Source: M3007 sp046296435 (GTDB taxonomy: Bacteria > Bacteroidota > Bacteroidia > Chitinophagales > Saprospiraceae). From it: a stretch of DNA of 18,482 nt. The translations under genes were made by a program, and so were the position numbers. Position 1 is the first letter of the stretch. Each line of letters begins with the position of its first letter. Below, one piece after another: positions 1 to 7,935 of this stretch. The notes beneath the pieces were generated by a model, which was not told the origin of the DNA, ran no database searches, and saw only the letters and a list, made by a program, of their open reading frames with translations. The stretch lies in NCBI GenBank assembly GCA_046296435.1, contig JBKBLI010000065.1, positions 1-18,482 of the forward strand, read 5' to 3'.

Positions 1-666
1 GTATTGCTCTGGCACATGGCCGTTGTACCGGGACCGCGGGCGCTCCGGCGCAATATTCATTTTCTACACCACAGGTTCACGCCGGTATTCTTGTTTTTGA
101 TAGGCGTGCGGTTGCACGTGCAGGGCAAAGAGCGTATCGATCCGAATCGAGCATACATCATCGTAGCCAATCACCGCAGCGCCATCGATTTTATTCTCAA
201 TGCGCGCGCTTTCCCCGGCGTTTTTCGTTTCTTGGCCAAAAAAGAATTGCTTTCAATCCCCGTATTCGGCTGGGTCGTCGGCAAAATGTGCCTCATTGTG
301 GATCGCAGCAGCCAGAGCAGCCGCGCCAAAAGCATGGCGCTGCTGGTTGACCAATTGGACGCCGGCTGGAGCATCTTCATCTACCCCGAAGGCCGCCGAA
401 ACCGCGGAAGCGAACCGCTGGCGCCGTTTTACGACGGCGCTTTCCGCATCGCTACGCAGACCGGAGCCCCGCTCCTCATCCAAACGACGCTCGACGTGCA
501 TCGCGTGAGCGCTACCGCCAAGGCCGCCGACCTTTGGCCCGGCGTCGTGCGCATCACATGGGACGGCCCCATCGAAACCCGGGGCGTCGATATCCAAACG
601 CTCAAAAACTTCACGCGACAAATCATGAAAACCCGATTAGCGGAGGCTGACCCGCCGCCGTCTTGA
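1..666 (+). CDS. plsC: 1-acyl-sn-glycerol-3-phosphate acyltransferase family protein, 5' end cut by window edge
   Basis: PlsC-family enzymes transfer an acyl chain to lysophosphatidic acid at the inner membrane during phospholipid synthesis. Counting from the TTG at position 4, the HX4D catalytic motif is NHRSAID (His57, Asp62). The substrate-binding block is FIYPEGRRNR at 125-134, a form of the family FPEGTR motif. A hydrophobic stretch (PVFLFLIGV, 27-35) precedes the first motif. The reading frame is open to the first base of the window, and about 20-30 residues usual at the N-terminus of such proteins are missing. I therefore treat the gene as 5'-truncated by the window rather than starting at the TTG. 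Substrate specificity (phosphatidate synthesis or an ornithine-lipid or other acyltransferase) cannot be read from the sequence. No terminator is obvious after the stop. Confidence 0.85.
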   Translation, partial: VLLWHMAVVPGPRALRRNIHFLHHRFTPVFLFLIGVRLHVQGKERIDPNRAYIIVANHRSAIDFILNARAFPGVFRFLAKKELLSIPVFGWVVGKMCLIVDRSSQSSRAKSMALLVDQLDAGWSIFIYPEGRRNRGSEPLAPFYDGAFRIATQTGAPLLIQTTLDVHRVSATAKAADLWPGVVRITWDGPIETRGVDIQTLKNFTRQIMKTRLAEADPPPS

Positions 667-924
667 CTGCTTAGTCCCCCAGCAGGGCAATGGGCGACCG
701 CTTGCCCCTTCCCCTCGCTTGCATGCCTCAATCCCGCGAACATCTCGCCTCCGGCCCGCAACCGCGCTTTTTTTCGCGCCTCCAATTTTAATTTTTTTTC
801 TCTTTTCCAAAAAAAGGGCTAAGGGGAGCGAGCAAGGATGCGCAACAGACCCTCTGCTTCGAATCTTGACTTTTTTACAAAAAACAAAAACCGGGCGGCT
901 GAGTTTTTACAAAAAAAATACATC

Positions 925-2286
925 ATGCAATACAAACAGAATGTGCTCGAAACCATTGGCGGCACCCCCTTAATCAAACTCAACAAAGTTGTCGCCGACA
1001 TCCCGGCGTTGGTGTTGGGCAAGGTAGAAACCTTCAACCCGGGCCACTCTACCAAAGACCGTATGGCCCTCAAGATGATTGACGACGCCGAAGCCCGCGG
1101 ACTGATCCGTCCGGGCGGTACGATTATCGAATGCACCTCGGGTAATACCGGAATGGGACTTGCGCTCGTCGCCTGTGTGCGCGGGTACCGCTGCATCTTC
1201 ACTACCTCCGACAAGCAAAGCAAGGAAAAGCTGGACGCCCTCAAAGCCCTTGGCGCAGAGGTAATCGTGTGTCCCACCAACGTCGAACCCGACGACCCGC
1301 GCTCTTACTACTCTGTAGCGCGCAAATTGAGCGAAGAGATCCCCAATTCTTTCTGGTGCAACCAGTATGACAACCTGTCCAACCGCCAGGCGCACTACGA
1401 GAGCACAGGCCCTGAAATCTGGGAGCAGACTGACGGCAAAATCACCCACCTGGTGGTGGGCGTCGGCACGGGAGGCACAATCTCGGGCGTAGCCCGCTAT
1501 CTGAAAGAGAAAAACCCCAAGGTACAAATCTGGGGCGCCGATACTTACGGCTCCGTGTTCAAAAAGTACCACGAAACGGGCGTATTCGACCCCAAAGAGA
1601 TTTATCCCTACATCACCGAAGGTATCGGCGAAGACATCCTGCCCGCTAACGTGGACTTCAGCCTCATCGATCGCTTCGAAAAAGTGTCCGACAAAGACGG
1701 CGCACTCTGGGCCAGACGCCTCGCACGCGAAGAGGGCCTCTTGCTGGGCTACTCCGCCGGCAGCGCCGTCGGCGCGCTATGGCAGTTGCGCGAGCACCTC
1801 AAACCCGACGACGTGGTCGTCGTTATCTTCCACGACCACGGCACGCGCTACGTGGGCAAGATCTACAACGACGACTGGATGCGCCAGCGCGGCTTTTTGG
1901 AAGACGAACTGCGCCTGAGCGACCTCATCGCACGCAAGAAGGACCGCCGCTTCTTCGTCGCAAAATCAAGCGATACCATACGCGATGCGTTCGAACTCAT
2001 GAAGCGTCACGACCTGAGCCAACTGCCCGTCGTGTCCGAGTCGGACGAGCCGATAGGTTCGGTGACCGAAACCCAGGTGCTCAACGCCCTGCTCGAAAGC
2101 CCGCTACAGAATGCCTCGCGACCCGTGAGCGACATCATGGGGGCGCCCTTCCCCATTGTGCGCGAAAACCTCGCGCTAAGCAAGCTCAATCGCTTTATCA
2201 GCAAAGAAACGCCCGCCCTGATCGCCGCCGAGCCTTCGGGAACTTATCACGTGATCACGCACTTCGATCTTATCCAGATTTTGTAA
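925..2286 (+). CDS. cbs: Cystathionine beta-synthase, PLP enzyme with C-terminal CBS-domain pair
   Basis: Predicted cytoplasmic PLP enzyme condensing serine (or O-acetylserine) with homocysteine or sulfide in cysteine/transsulfuration metabolism. The 453-residue product has the fold-type II catalytic domain at about 1-325. It shows the PLP lysine in HSTKDR (Lys44), the substrate loop TSGNTG (71-76), the phosphate loop GTGGTISG (181-188) and a conserved YSAGS (276-280), then the FHDHGTRYVGKIYNDDWM block. Two CBS (Bateman) motifs follow at about 335-453, probably a ligand-sensing regulatory module. No N-terminal haem-binding extension is present. The ATG at 925 is chosen over an in-frame ATG at 838 because family members start close to the NVLETIGGTPL motif, and the 29 extra residues are lysine-rich and unrelated to the family. 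It converges on the tonB operon. Cystathionine versus cysteine synthase activity is not certain. Confidence 0.9.
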   Translation: MQYKQNVLETIGGTPLIKLNKVVADIPALVLGKVETFNPGHSTKDRMALKMIDDAEARGLIRPGGTIIECTSGNTGMGLALVACVRGYRCIFTTSDKQSKEKLDALKALGAEVIVCPTNVEPDDPRSYYSVARKLSEEIPNSFWCNQYDNLSNRQAHYESTGPEIWEQTDGKITHLVVGVGTGGTISGVARYLKEKNPKVQIWGADTYGSVFKKYHETGVFDPKEIYPYITEGIGEDILPANVDFSLIDRFEKVSDKDGALWARRLAREEGLLLGYSAGSAVGALWQLREHLKPDDVVVVIFHDHGTRYVGKIYNDDWMRQRGFLEDELRLSDLIARKKDRRFFVAKSSDTIRDAFELMKRHDLSQLPVVSESDEPIGSVTETQVLNALLESPLQNASRPVSDIMGAPFPIVRENLALSKLNRFISKETPALIAAEPSGTYHVITHFDLIQIL

Positions 2287-2340
2287 GCGGCGCGGGTTGT
2301 GACGAAGCGCGGCATACCTTAGCCGCCTTCGCTCCCCCAT

Positions 2341-2378
2341 GCAAAGAAGGGCGACGCTTCTGCGTCGCCCTTCTTTGC
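2341..2378. terminator. Perfect 17-bp hairpin between convergent genes
   Basis: Arms 2341-2357 and 2362-2378 are exact reverse complements around a TTCT loop. The hairpin lies 54 bp after the cbs stop and 31 bp before the tonB stop, so it can serve both convergent transcripts. No clear U-tract follows on either strand, so it may act as a transcript-end stabiliser or a factor-assisted terminator. Confidence 0.75.
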
Positions 2379-2409
2379 GCTTGAGAACCGCTTAACGCGC
2401 CGCAGGACG

Positions 2410-3375
2410 CTACTGCAATTTGAAATTGAAGGTGATGGTCCCGCATTCTTCGGGCGCGTCGCCCGGCGCAAATTTGAAATTTCTGGCCCAACTCATGGCC
2501 TTATTGCGCAGTTCGCTATCGTTGGTGGTTGAGCCGCGCATGGTGTAATTAGCTTTGGTCACTTTGCCGGAGGCATCGACGCACACCTCGAACACGAGCA
2601 CACCCTCTTTCTGCGAGTCGTCGTTCATGTTCGGGCGCGCGAGCAATCGCCGACCGCTAAGCCCGCCGCCTACGGATGCGCCGGTTCCGGTTCCCGAGCC
2701 TCCCTGACGACCTCCGCCGTCGCCGGCCTGCCCAAAGGGGTTATTGCCCGTTCCGCCGGAGGCGCCTTGGTTGCCCTGGGCGCCGGAGTTGCCGCTGCCG
2801 GTATTGCCGCCGCCAAAAGAGCCGCCTAATTTTTTCTTTTTGGCTTCGGCCTCGGCCTGTGCGGCAGCCTGGCGTTGGCGCTCGGCCTCCTCTGCCTCCT
2901 TGCGACGGCGTTCGGCTTCTGCGCGCTCCTGCGTTTCGCGGCGTTGGCGCTCGGTTTCCTCTTGTATTTTGCGTTTGCGCTCTTCCTCTTCTTTGCGCAC
3001 GCGGGCGGCATCCGGGTCGTTGGAGGTTTGCGTAGTCTTAGGGACCACAGGCGCGTCAGGCTGCGCGGGGGCGGGTTTGCTCTGCGAAGGGGGGGGCGTT
3101 GCCGGCTTGGGTTCGGGCGCGGGCGCCGGAGCGGAAGCCGACTCGGCCTTGGCAGGCGATTTGCCCTGACCTTTGTCGGGGGCGCCCTGAGCCGCATTGC
3201 TGCCGCCTCCGCCCCAGTCCAACTGTATCTGAATGGCCGGAGCTTCCGTTGCCGGGGGCTCCATAGTGAATCTAAAGAACAGTATCAAAGCCAGAATCAG
3301 GGCGTGAAACAAAAGGCTGAGCAGGGTGGCTCGCGTACGGTGTTCGTCATCCCGGGCTGTTACTTTCATGCTCAT
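2410..3375 (-). CDS. tonB: TonB-family energy transducer (TolA-like architecture)
   Basis: Predicted periplasm-spanning protein coupling the ExbB/ExbD proton channel to outer-membrane receptors. The 321-residue product has a short cytoplasmic tail and a membrane anchor at about 17-36. A Pro/Ala/Lys-rich stretch (70-115) is followed by a highly charged Glu/Arg/Lys/Ala coiled-coil region (about 123-182), a Gly/Ser/Asn-rich linker (184-240) and a compact C-terminal TonB-like domain (about 241-321). That last domain holds the cysteine pair Cys265/Cys311 seen in many Bacteroidota TonB proteins. The long helical segment resembles TolA, so a Tol-like envelope role is an alternative. It is third in an exbB-exbD-tonB order, 65 bp after exbD. 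The low-complexity region generates several long overlapping open frames on both strands that are not genes. Confidence 0.88.
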   Translation of the reverse strand: MSMKVTARDDEHRTRATLLSLLFHALILALILFFRFTMEPPATEAPAIQIQLDWGGGGSNAAQGAPDKGQGKSPAKAESASAPAPAPEPKPATPPPSQSKPAPAQPDAPVVPKTTQTSNDPDAARVRKEEEERKRKIQEETERQRRETQERAEAERRRKEAEEAERQRQAAAQAEAEAKKKKLGGSFGGGNTGSGNSGAQGNQGASGGTGNNPFGQAGDGGGRQGGSGTGTGASVGGGLSGRRLLARPNMNDDSQKEGVLVFEVCVDASGKVTKANYTMRGSTTNDSELRNKAMSWARNFKFAPGDAPEECGTITFNFKLQ

Positions 3376-3440
3376 GGCTCAAGTAGATATTTTGACATCA
3401 TGATGCGCCATGCGCGACGATTACATACGCGCGCGGCGAT

Positions 3441-3848
3441 TTAATTTTTGGGATCGGTAGCGAGAATGGTTTTGATCTGCAAGCGATTGGCTATGTCGAG
3501 CACAAAAACCACATCTTCAACCGGGGCTTTTTTGTCGGCCACTACCGTCACCACGATCTTACTTTTGTCTTCGCCCAGACGGGTCATGCGATCGCGGATA
3601 CCCGCTTCCAGATTTGCTTCGGCGATCGGCTTGGAATCGAGATAAAACTTGCCGTCCCTGTCGATCGAAACCGCCAGATTGGGCGATGCCATGGTGGTGG
3701 CACTGCTTGAGGGGAGTTGCAGGTTTAGCGCGTTGGGTGTCACGAATTTGGAAGTGACCATGAAGAAAAGCAGCAACAGGAACACCACGTCAATCATGGC
3801 GGCAAAGCTAAATTGCGGCTCGACTTTTGTTTTTCTCTTGAGCGGCAT
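3441..3848 (-). CDS. exbD: ExbD/TolR-family biopolymer transport protein
   Basis: Single-pass inner-membrane subunit of the proton-driven ExbB-ExbD motor. The 135-residue product has a short basic cytoplasmic N-terminus (MPLKRKTK). One transmembrane helix spans about 15-32 and carries the family's proton-path aspartate (Asp20 in AAMIDVVFLLLLFF). A periplasmic domain with the ExbD pattern follows (VSIDRDGKFYLDSKPI, then IVVTVVADKKAPVEDVVFVLDIANRL). Its length matches the family. It sits 38 bp downstream of exbB and 65 bp upstream of tonB on the same strand, so the three are probably co-transcribed. I see no internal promoter or terminator. TolR is the alternative name, but the neighbouring TonB-like protein favours ExbD. 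Confidence 0.92.
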   Translation of the reverse strand: MPLKRKTKVEPQFSFAAMIDVVFLLLLFFMVTSKFVTPNALNLQLPSSSATTMASPNLAVSIDRDGKFYLDSKPIAEANLEAGIRDRMTRLGEDKSKIVVTVVADKKAPVEDVVFVLDIANRLQIKTILATDPKN

Positions 3849-3886
3849 ACGCGGCGTTGTTTTTTTTTAAATTAAAAAAGCGGCGC

Positions 3887-4603
3887 TTAGCGGCTTGGCT
3901 CTTGCAATAAATCCATGAACTGTGCGGCGGTGTTTTCCATTTTGAAAATCACCTTATCCAAGTTGTTGACCAACACGTTATATCCGGCCATGCAGATGAT
4001 GGATACGATCAGCCCCAAGGCCGTGGTCATCAGGGCCTGATAGATACCGCCCGCCATCACCTGAGGCGTGATGTTGGTAGCTGTTGACATGCTCTGGAAC
4101 GAAATGATCAAACCCACAATCGTGCCCAGCAGCCCGATCATGGGCGCAAGGCCGGAGATAGAAGCCAGCGTAGCGAGGTTCTTTTCGAGTTTGAGCAGTT
4201 CGAGGTTGCCCACGTTTTCAATGGCTTTGTTGATGTCGTCCAAGGGCTTGCCAATGCGATCCAGCCCTTTGGCTACCATGCGCGCTACCGGCGCATCCAC
4301 GCTTTGGCACATGGCTTTAGCGGCCTGCAAGTTGCCCCCTTCTACGCTGGCGCGAATGTTGTTCATGAAGCCGTGATCAACCTTTCCGGCGCGCGTAATG
4401 GTCATGTAGCGCTCAAAGATGATGTAAACGCCCACTATGGACAGCACAAACAATACAATGTAGATAATCAGGCCCGAGGTGTTGCTGCTCAGGATCAAAT
4501 CGAAAATACTCTGCGACTCCGGAGCTGCGATATCTGCGGCGCTTGGAATGGCCGTTGGGGCGGCTTGTAAAAAGATAAAAAGGCTTATGAAAGCGTTCAA
4601 CAT
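3887..4603 (-). CDS. exbB: MotA/TolQ/ExbB proton channel family protein
   Basis: Polytopic inner-membrane subunit of the ExbB-ExbD proton channel that energises TonB. The 238-residue product begins with a hydrophobic signal-like segment (about 3-15). It has a first channel helix at about 43-63, a cytoplasmic helical region, and two further helices at about 150-170 and 188-210. The family motif APMIGLLGTIVGLIISF (153-169) is present. The open frame extends back to 4783, but the upstream 60 codons are basic, unrelated to the family and contain a TACCTTTG promoter element. The ATG at 4603 is therefore the better start. It is first in the exbB-exbD-tonB operon, divergent from the lipoprotein gene at 4802. 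Confidence 0.92.
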   Translation of the reverse strand: MLNAFISLFIFLQAAPTAIPSAADIAAPESQSIFDLILSSNTSGLIIYIVLFVLSIVGVYIIFERYMTITRAGKVDHGFMNNIRASVEGGNLQAAKAMCQSVDAPVARMVAKGLDRIGKPLDDINKAIENVGNLELLKLEKNLATLASISGLAPMIGLLGTIVGLIISFQSMSTATNITPQVMAGGIYQALMTTALGLIVSIICMAGYNVLVNNLDKVIFKMENTAAQFMDLLQEPSR

Positions 4604-4661
4604 GGTGCTTATGATTGGATGAGCGTTTTGCTTTTTTTTATTTCGATGCCCAAAGAAACGC

Positions 4662-4669
4662 CAAAGGTA
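4662..4669 (-). promoter_or_regulatory. Bacteroidota -7 element for exbB-exbD-tonB
   Basis: TACCTTTG on the minus strand matches TAnnTTTG and lies 58 bp upstream of the chosen exbB ATG, implying a leader of roughly 50 nt. No TTG occurs at the usual 17-23 bp spacing upstream, so only half of the bipartite consensus is visible. The same 8-mer occurs before the NlpC/P60 gene and the tRNA-Glu gene. Confidence 0.4.
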
Positions 4670-4753
4670 GGCGCTTTTGTATTTTGTATGTCTTCCCAGT
4701 GTAAAAAAACGCTGCTTTTTGTCATTTATTCGACAGCTCAGACTTTTTTGCCC

Positions 4754-4761
4754 TAATTTTG
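4754..4761 (+). promoter_or_regulatory. Bacteroidota -7 element for the lipoprotein/GT-C gene pair
   Basis: TAATTTTG matches TAnnTTTG and ends 40 bp before the ATG at 4802, so the leader would be about 33 nt. No well-spaced -33 TTG was found. Confidence 0.4.
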
Positions 4762-4801
4762 CCTTACAAATAATTACCCTCACTTCTTCAACTTTTCAAG
4801 C

Positions 4802-6211
4802 ATGTATAAACTCTTTTGCCAAATAGCGCTGCCTGTATGCTGCCTGCTTGTTGGCGCGTGCGGCGGCGCAGACAAGCCCGCCCCCGCCAAAGACAATAAG
4901 GCCCAAAATGCAGTCGGAACCCCTTCATCCAAAAGAAAAATGGCTTTGCTCGAAGGGATTTACGCCACGTCTGAGTCCCCCGCCTATCCGGCGCATTTAC
5001 TTTTTGAAGATAAAATCTGGCGCACCGCTCCGGGGACAGGTCCCGACGAGGGCCTGATGCTGTACTTCGAAGAAGCGCAGCGGATCGGCGAGATCAAAGC
5101 ATACATCCTCGATTCGACCCAGCGCGAAGCGCCCCTTCACGTCTATATCAACGGCGCGCCGGCCGGCGTCGCCGCCTTCGAAGAAGCCTTCAAGGTACAA
5201 GAACCCAACGTGCCAGTCAAGTCCCTGTTCCTGCGTATTGGTTCGGAATTGGGCGCCACTACCTCCAGGCCCATTCGCAGCACTTCGGACATGGATATCG
5301 AAGGGGAGGTATTCCCTCGGAACGCTTCATTTGCCTTCAGCCGCCTTGAGTTGCGCGACCCGCAAGGCGACCTGATCCAGCCCGTAGCCCCGGCTCGCGT
5401 ACCGGCCAGTATCTCCGCCAGTTCAACGCTCCAACCGGCGAGCGCTTTCTCGCCTGCGCGTCTGTTCGACGGGCGAAAAGAATTCGCCTGGGCTGAGGGC
5501 AATAGCGCCAATAGCGGGGAGGGCGAAACCATCGAAGTTGCTTTCGAAAAACCTACCCGCATCAGCGCCCTGCGGATATGGAACGGCTACCAGCGCTCCA
5601 ACGAGCACTTTAACGCCAACGCTCGCGTTCAAAAAATCAATATCAATGGCAATACCTACACGCTGAACGACGCATCGGGCAGCCAACGCATCGCGCTTGA
5701 GCCTGCATTCGAGGGGCAAAAGTTCAGTATGGCGATCGAAAGCGTTTATCCGGGCGGCAAATACGCCGATTTGGTCATCAGCGAAATGCTCTTTTACGAC
5801 GACGATACGCCTTTCGTCCCAGCCGCTAATGCGCCAACGCCCAAAGCCGAAGGCGCTTTGGTCGATCTGCTCAACCGACGCATCGGCAACACCGTCAACG
5901 AATTTGCAGATCTGTTGACACGGCAATCCCTCATCCTGCGCAGCGACGGCACCTTCGTGATGTATCGCAGCGTGTACGGCGGCGACGGCAGCGATACGGA
6001 AACGGCCGAGCATACCGTAGCCGAAGGCAACTGGGAGCAACAGGCTTCCAACAAAGTCAGGGTTTTTGGAAAAGTCTATAATTCCAAAGACGTGATAGAG
6101 TGGTATAAAGGTTCCAGCCGCAAAGAGTTCACCCGAATATTTAGCGAAACACTCGAAATTACGCCAAGCAAAATATCCGGTCCCGGTTACATCGGCGTTT
6201 TTTACCGTTAA
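4802..6211 (+). CDS. Surface lipoprotein with NADase-type glycan-binding (discoidin-like) modules and a C-terminal barrel-like domain
   Basis: The N-terminus is a lipoprotein signal with lipobox LVGAC (Cys20) followed by Gly-Gly-Ala-Asp and a Lys/Pro/Ala linker. The region at about 203-335 has the hallmarks of NADase-type glycan-binding/F5-8 C-like domains. These are a SASSTL start, LFDGRKEFAW, the SGEGETIEVAF strand, RIWNGYQRSNEHFNANARVQ and a terminal ADLVISEMLFY strand. The segment at about 47-145 aligns by eye with the same scheme (GIYATSE, HLLFEDKIWRT, DEGLMLYFEEAQRIGEIKAYI), suggesting a divergent first copy. Residues 350-469 form a third beta-rich unit (LRSDGTFVMYRS, EGNWEQQ, KVRVFGKVY) resembling lipocalin-like lipoprotein domains. 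Ligand binding rather than catalysis is likely. A membrane protein gene follows after 17 bp, so the two are probably one operon. The ligand is unknown. Confidence 0.8.
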   Translation: MYKLFCQIALPVCCLLVGACGGADKPAPAKDNKAQNAVGTPSSKRKMALLEGIYATSESPAYPAHLLFEDKIWRTAPGTGPDEGLMLYFEEAQRIGEIKAYILDSTQREAPLHVYINGAPAGVAAFEEAFKVQEPNVPVKSLFLRIGSELGATTSRPIRSTSDMDIEGEVFPRNASFAFSRLELRDPQGDLIQPVAPARVPASISASSTLQPASAFSPARLFDGRKEFAWAEGNSANSGEGETIEVAFEKPTRISALRIWNGYQRSNEHFNANARVQKININGNTYTLNDASGSQRIALEPAFEGQKFSMAIESVYPGGKYADLVISEMLFYDDDTPFVPAANAPTPKAEGALVDLLNRRIGNTVNEFADLLTRQSLILRSDGTFVMYRSVYGGDGSDTETAEHTVAEGNWEQQASNKVRVFGKVYNSKDVIEWYKGSSRKEFTRIFSETLEITPSKISGPGYIGVFYR

Positions 6212-6228
6212 AACCAATCCTTGCTCCT

Positions 6229-7686
6229 TTGGCGCGATTATTCACGCTGCTGCTGCTCGCAGCTACAAGCGTTTACTTACGCTGGATAGCCCTATCCCAA
6301 ACTGCATTTGCCAACGGTTGGGACGCTTACTATTACCTCATCCAGATCAGAAGCTGGGTCGAGCAGGGGCGTATGCACTCGCCTGAAGCGTCGCTCATCT
6401 ATCCGCTGATGCGCGGCGTGTATGCTTTGTCAGAGGACTATATATTGGCGTACAAGCTTACGGCGGCGTTGTTGGCCGGCCTTTTTACGGCGGCTGCCGC
6501 CGTATTTGCCTACAGGCGCTTGGGGCACGCCCACGGAGCCGCGCTGATCGGAGCTTGGATGCTGTTCAGCCCCATGCTGACCTGGTTCAGCACGCAGTAC
6601 CCCAAAAACCTGCTCGGCCTCACCTTTCTGATTGTCTTTTGGATTCTGGCGCTCGAGCGCGACCGGCGATTCCTCCCGGGCGCCTTGGCTGCCTTGGCTG
6701 CCTGCTTTTTTTCCCACAAGTTAGCATTTGGACTGGCCATCGCCAGCGTAGCCGCATACGGCTTGTCGCTGCTTATGGGAAAAATACCACTGCGCATTGC
6801 CTTTGTTTTTGGACTGATGACCCTCTTGATAATCATGCAGTTGTTGATGCTGACGAAAACCGATTCCCTCCTCCAGTGGGTTGAATGGGAGCGTTTCGGG
6901 GGAGAGTTGCGCACACGCCTGCAATTTAGTTGGTGGAGTTATTGGAGCGAAGGCAGCGAGGCCGGTCGCCTCGGTTGGTGGGCCAAGATCGAACTGCTCC
7001 TGATGCTTCCGACTTTTATACTGCCGTTGATTTTCTGGGGCAAACCGGAACGCCGGGCCGACATCGCGCTGTACATCCTTTTTCTTTGGCTTTTTTTTCC
7101 GTTTCTGCGTTGGGATTCAAGCGGCGGGTTGGCCTGGCGTTTGTTCAGCGTAGCCGCGTTGCTCGCCCCGCTTGCGCTTCAGACCGTTTTCCTGCGCCTC
7201 CCCGTCGCTGCCGAACGCATGAGTTGGGCCTGTCTGATCGCCGCGTTTTTCTCTTGGAAAAGCTATATGCCCCTCAAACACGACCCGCCGTATGCCCGAT
7301 ACGCCAAGGTGAGCGACAGGGCCATGCGCGCCCTTGAGGGACGCCCGGTTGAGTTGCTCATCGCCCACAATAGCCTGGCCGAATTCATTACCTGGCGAAC
7401 CCATATCGACGCCCTCCCCTGGCTCCCCGAATACGACATACCGTCCGACCAACTTTGGCGGCTCAGCGCGGGACTCCAACCCTCCGAGTTGCGCCGCCGC
7501 ATCCCGCGCGACGAAACCGTATATCCCCTGGCTTATGGATACTGCTTGCTGCGCGAGCGCGCATGGCAAGCGGCGCGCAAACACGCCGCTGACAACAATG
7601 ACAGTCTGTTTTTGGAAAAAACCGGCGACTGGAAGAACCCCTATCGCACACGGCCCGCATACCTTTTGCGCCGGAAAAAAACATAA
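6229..7686 (+). CDS. Polytopic membrane protein resembling GT-C glycosyltransferases; function unknown
   Basis: I do not recognise a named family. The 485-residue product has about 9-11 hydrophobic helices up to about residue 345 and a C-terminal soluble domain of about 135 residues. After the first helix, an extracytoplasmic loop contains NGWDAYYYLIQIRSWVEQGR (Asp32). This resembles the first-loop acidic motif (WD.YYYL) of GT-C enzymes that use polyprenyl-phosphate sugars. The STQYPKNLLG loop later on is also reminiscent of GT39-like proteins. The start is a TTG at 6229, 17 bp after the lipoprotein stop; the next in-frame ATG would remove the first helix and the Asp32 loop. Tight spacing suggests co-expression with the discoidin-like lipoprotein. 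A lipid-linked sugar transferase acting at the periplasmic face is an inference from topology and the Asp motif only. Confidence 0.7.
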   Translation: MARLFTLLLLAATSVYLRWIALSQTAFANGWDAYYYLIQIRSWVEQGRMHSPEASLIYPLMRGVYALSEDYILAYKLTAALLAGLFTAAAAVFAYRRLGHAHGAALIGAWMLFSPMLTWFSTQYPKNLLGLTFLIVFWILALERDRRFLPGALAALAACFFSHKLAFGLAIASVAAYGLSLLMGKIPLRIAFVFGLMTLLIIMQLLMLTKTDSLLQWVEWERFGGELRTRLQFSWWSYWSEGSEAGRLGWWAKIELLLMLPTFILPLIFWGKPERRADIALYILFLWLFFPFLRWDSSGGLAWRLFSVAALLAPLALQTVFLRLPVAAERMSWACLIAAFFSWKSYMPLKHDPPYARYAKVSDRAMRALEGRPVELLIAHNSLAEFITWRTHIDALPWLPEYDIPSDQLWRLSAGLQPSELRRRIPRDETVYPLAYGYCLLRERAWQAARKHAADNNDSLFLEKTGDWKNPYRTRPAYLLRRKKT

Positions 7687-7842
7687 AAGCGTGCTTTGCC
7701 TGCAGGATGTGAGGAGTTCATTCCTTCATTTTGATCATTTCGGGGAAAAGGGCAATACAGACGCGCTTGGGGCGAAGGAGGCCCCCCGGCGCCTGCCGCA
7801 TACCCGAATACACTTTTTTCCCGCAAAAAGAACATCCAGAGG

Positions 7843-7868
7843 AAAAAAGAGCGGGCGCGCAAGCCCGC
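7843..7868 (-). terminator. Rho-independent terminator after the lytic transglycosylase
   Basis: A GC-only stem (GCGGGC 7851-7856, GCCCGC 7863-7868) with a 6-nt loop is followed on the minus strand by T-C-TTTTTT. It lies 67 bp downstream of the minus-strand gene ending at 7936. The rest of the 249-bp gap 7687-7935 shows no gene and no clear terminator for the plus-strand gene. Confidence 0.75.
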
Positions 7869-7935
7869 AAAAAAATCAGACTTTTTCAGCGGCAGCACGA
7901 GCAGTTTCTACCTGTGGTAACCCATGCGGATCGGG

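Noticed and set aside
838..924. Upstream start of cystathionine beta-synthase at 838
   Set aside because: The 29 extra residues are lysine- and asparagine-rich, unlike the family; the ATG at 925 gives a normal N-terminus.
2676..3444. Plus- and minus-strand long open frames overlapping tonB
   Set aside because: They are frame shadows of low-complexity Pro, Glu/Arg and Gly codons; none has protein-like features.
4604..4783. N-terminal extension of ExbB from 4783
   Set aside because: It is basic, lacks family similarity and contains the TACCTTTG promoter element; the ATG at 4603 begins a signal-like hydrophobic segment.
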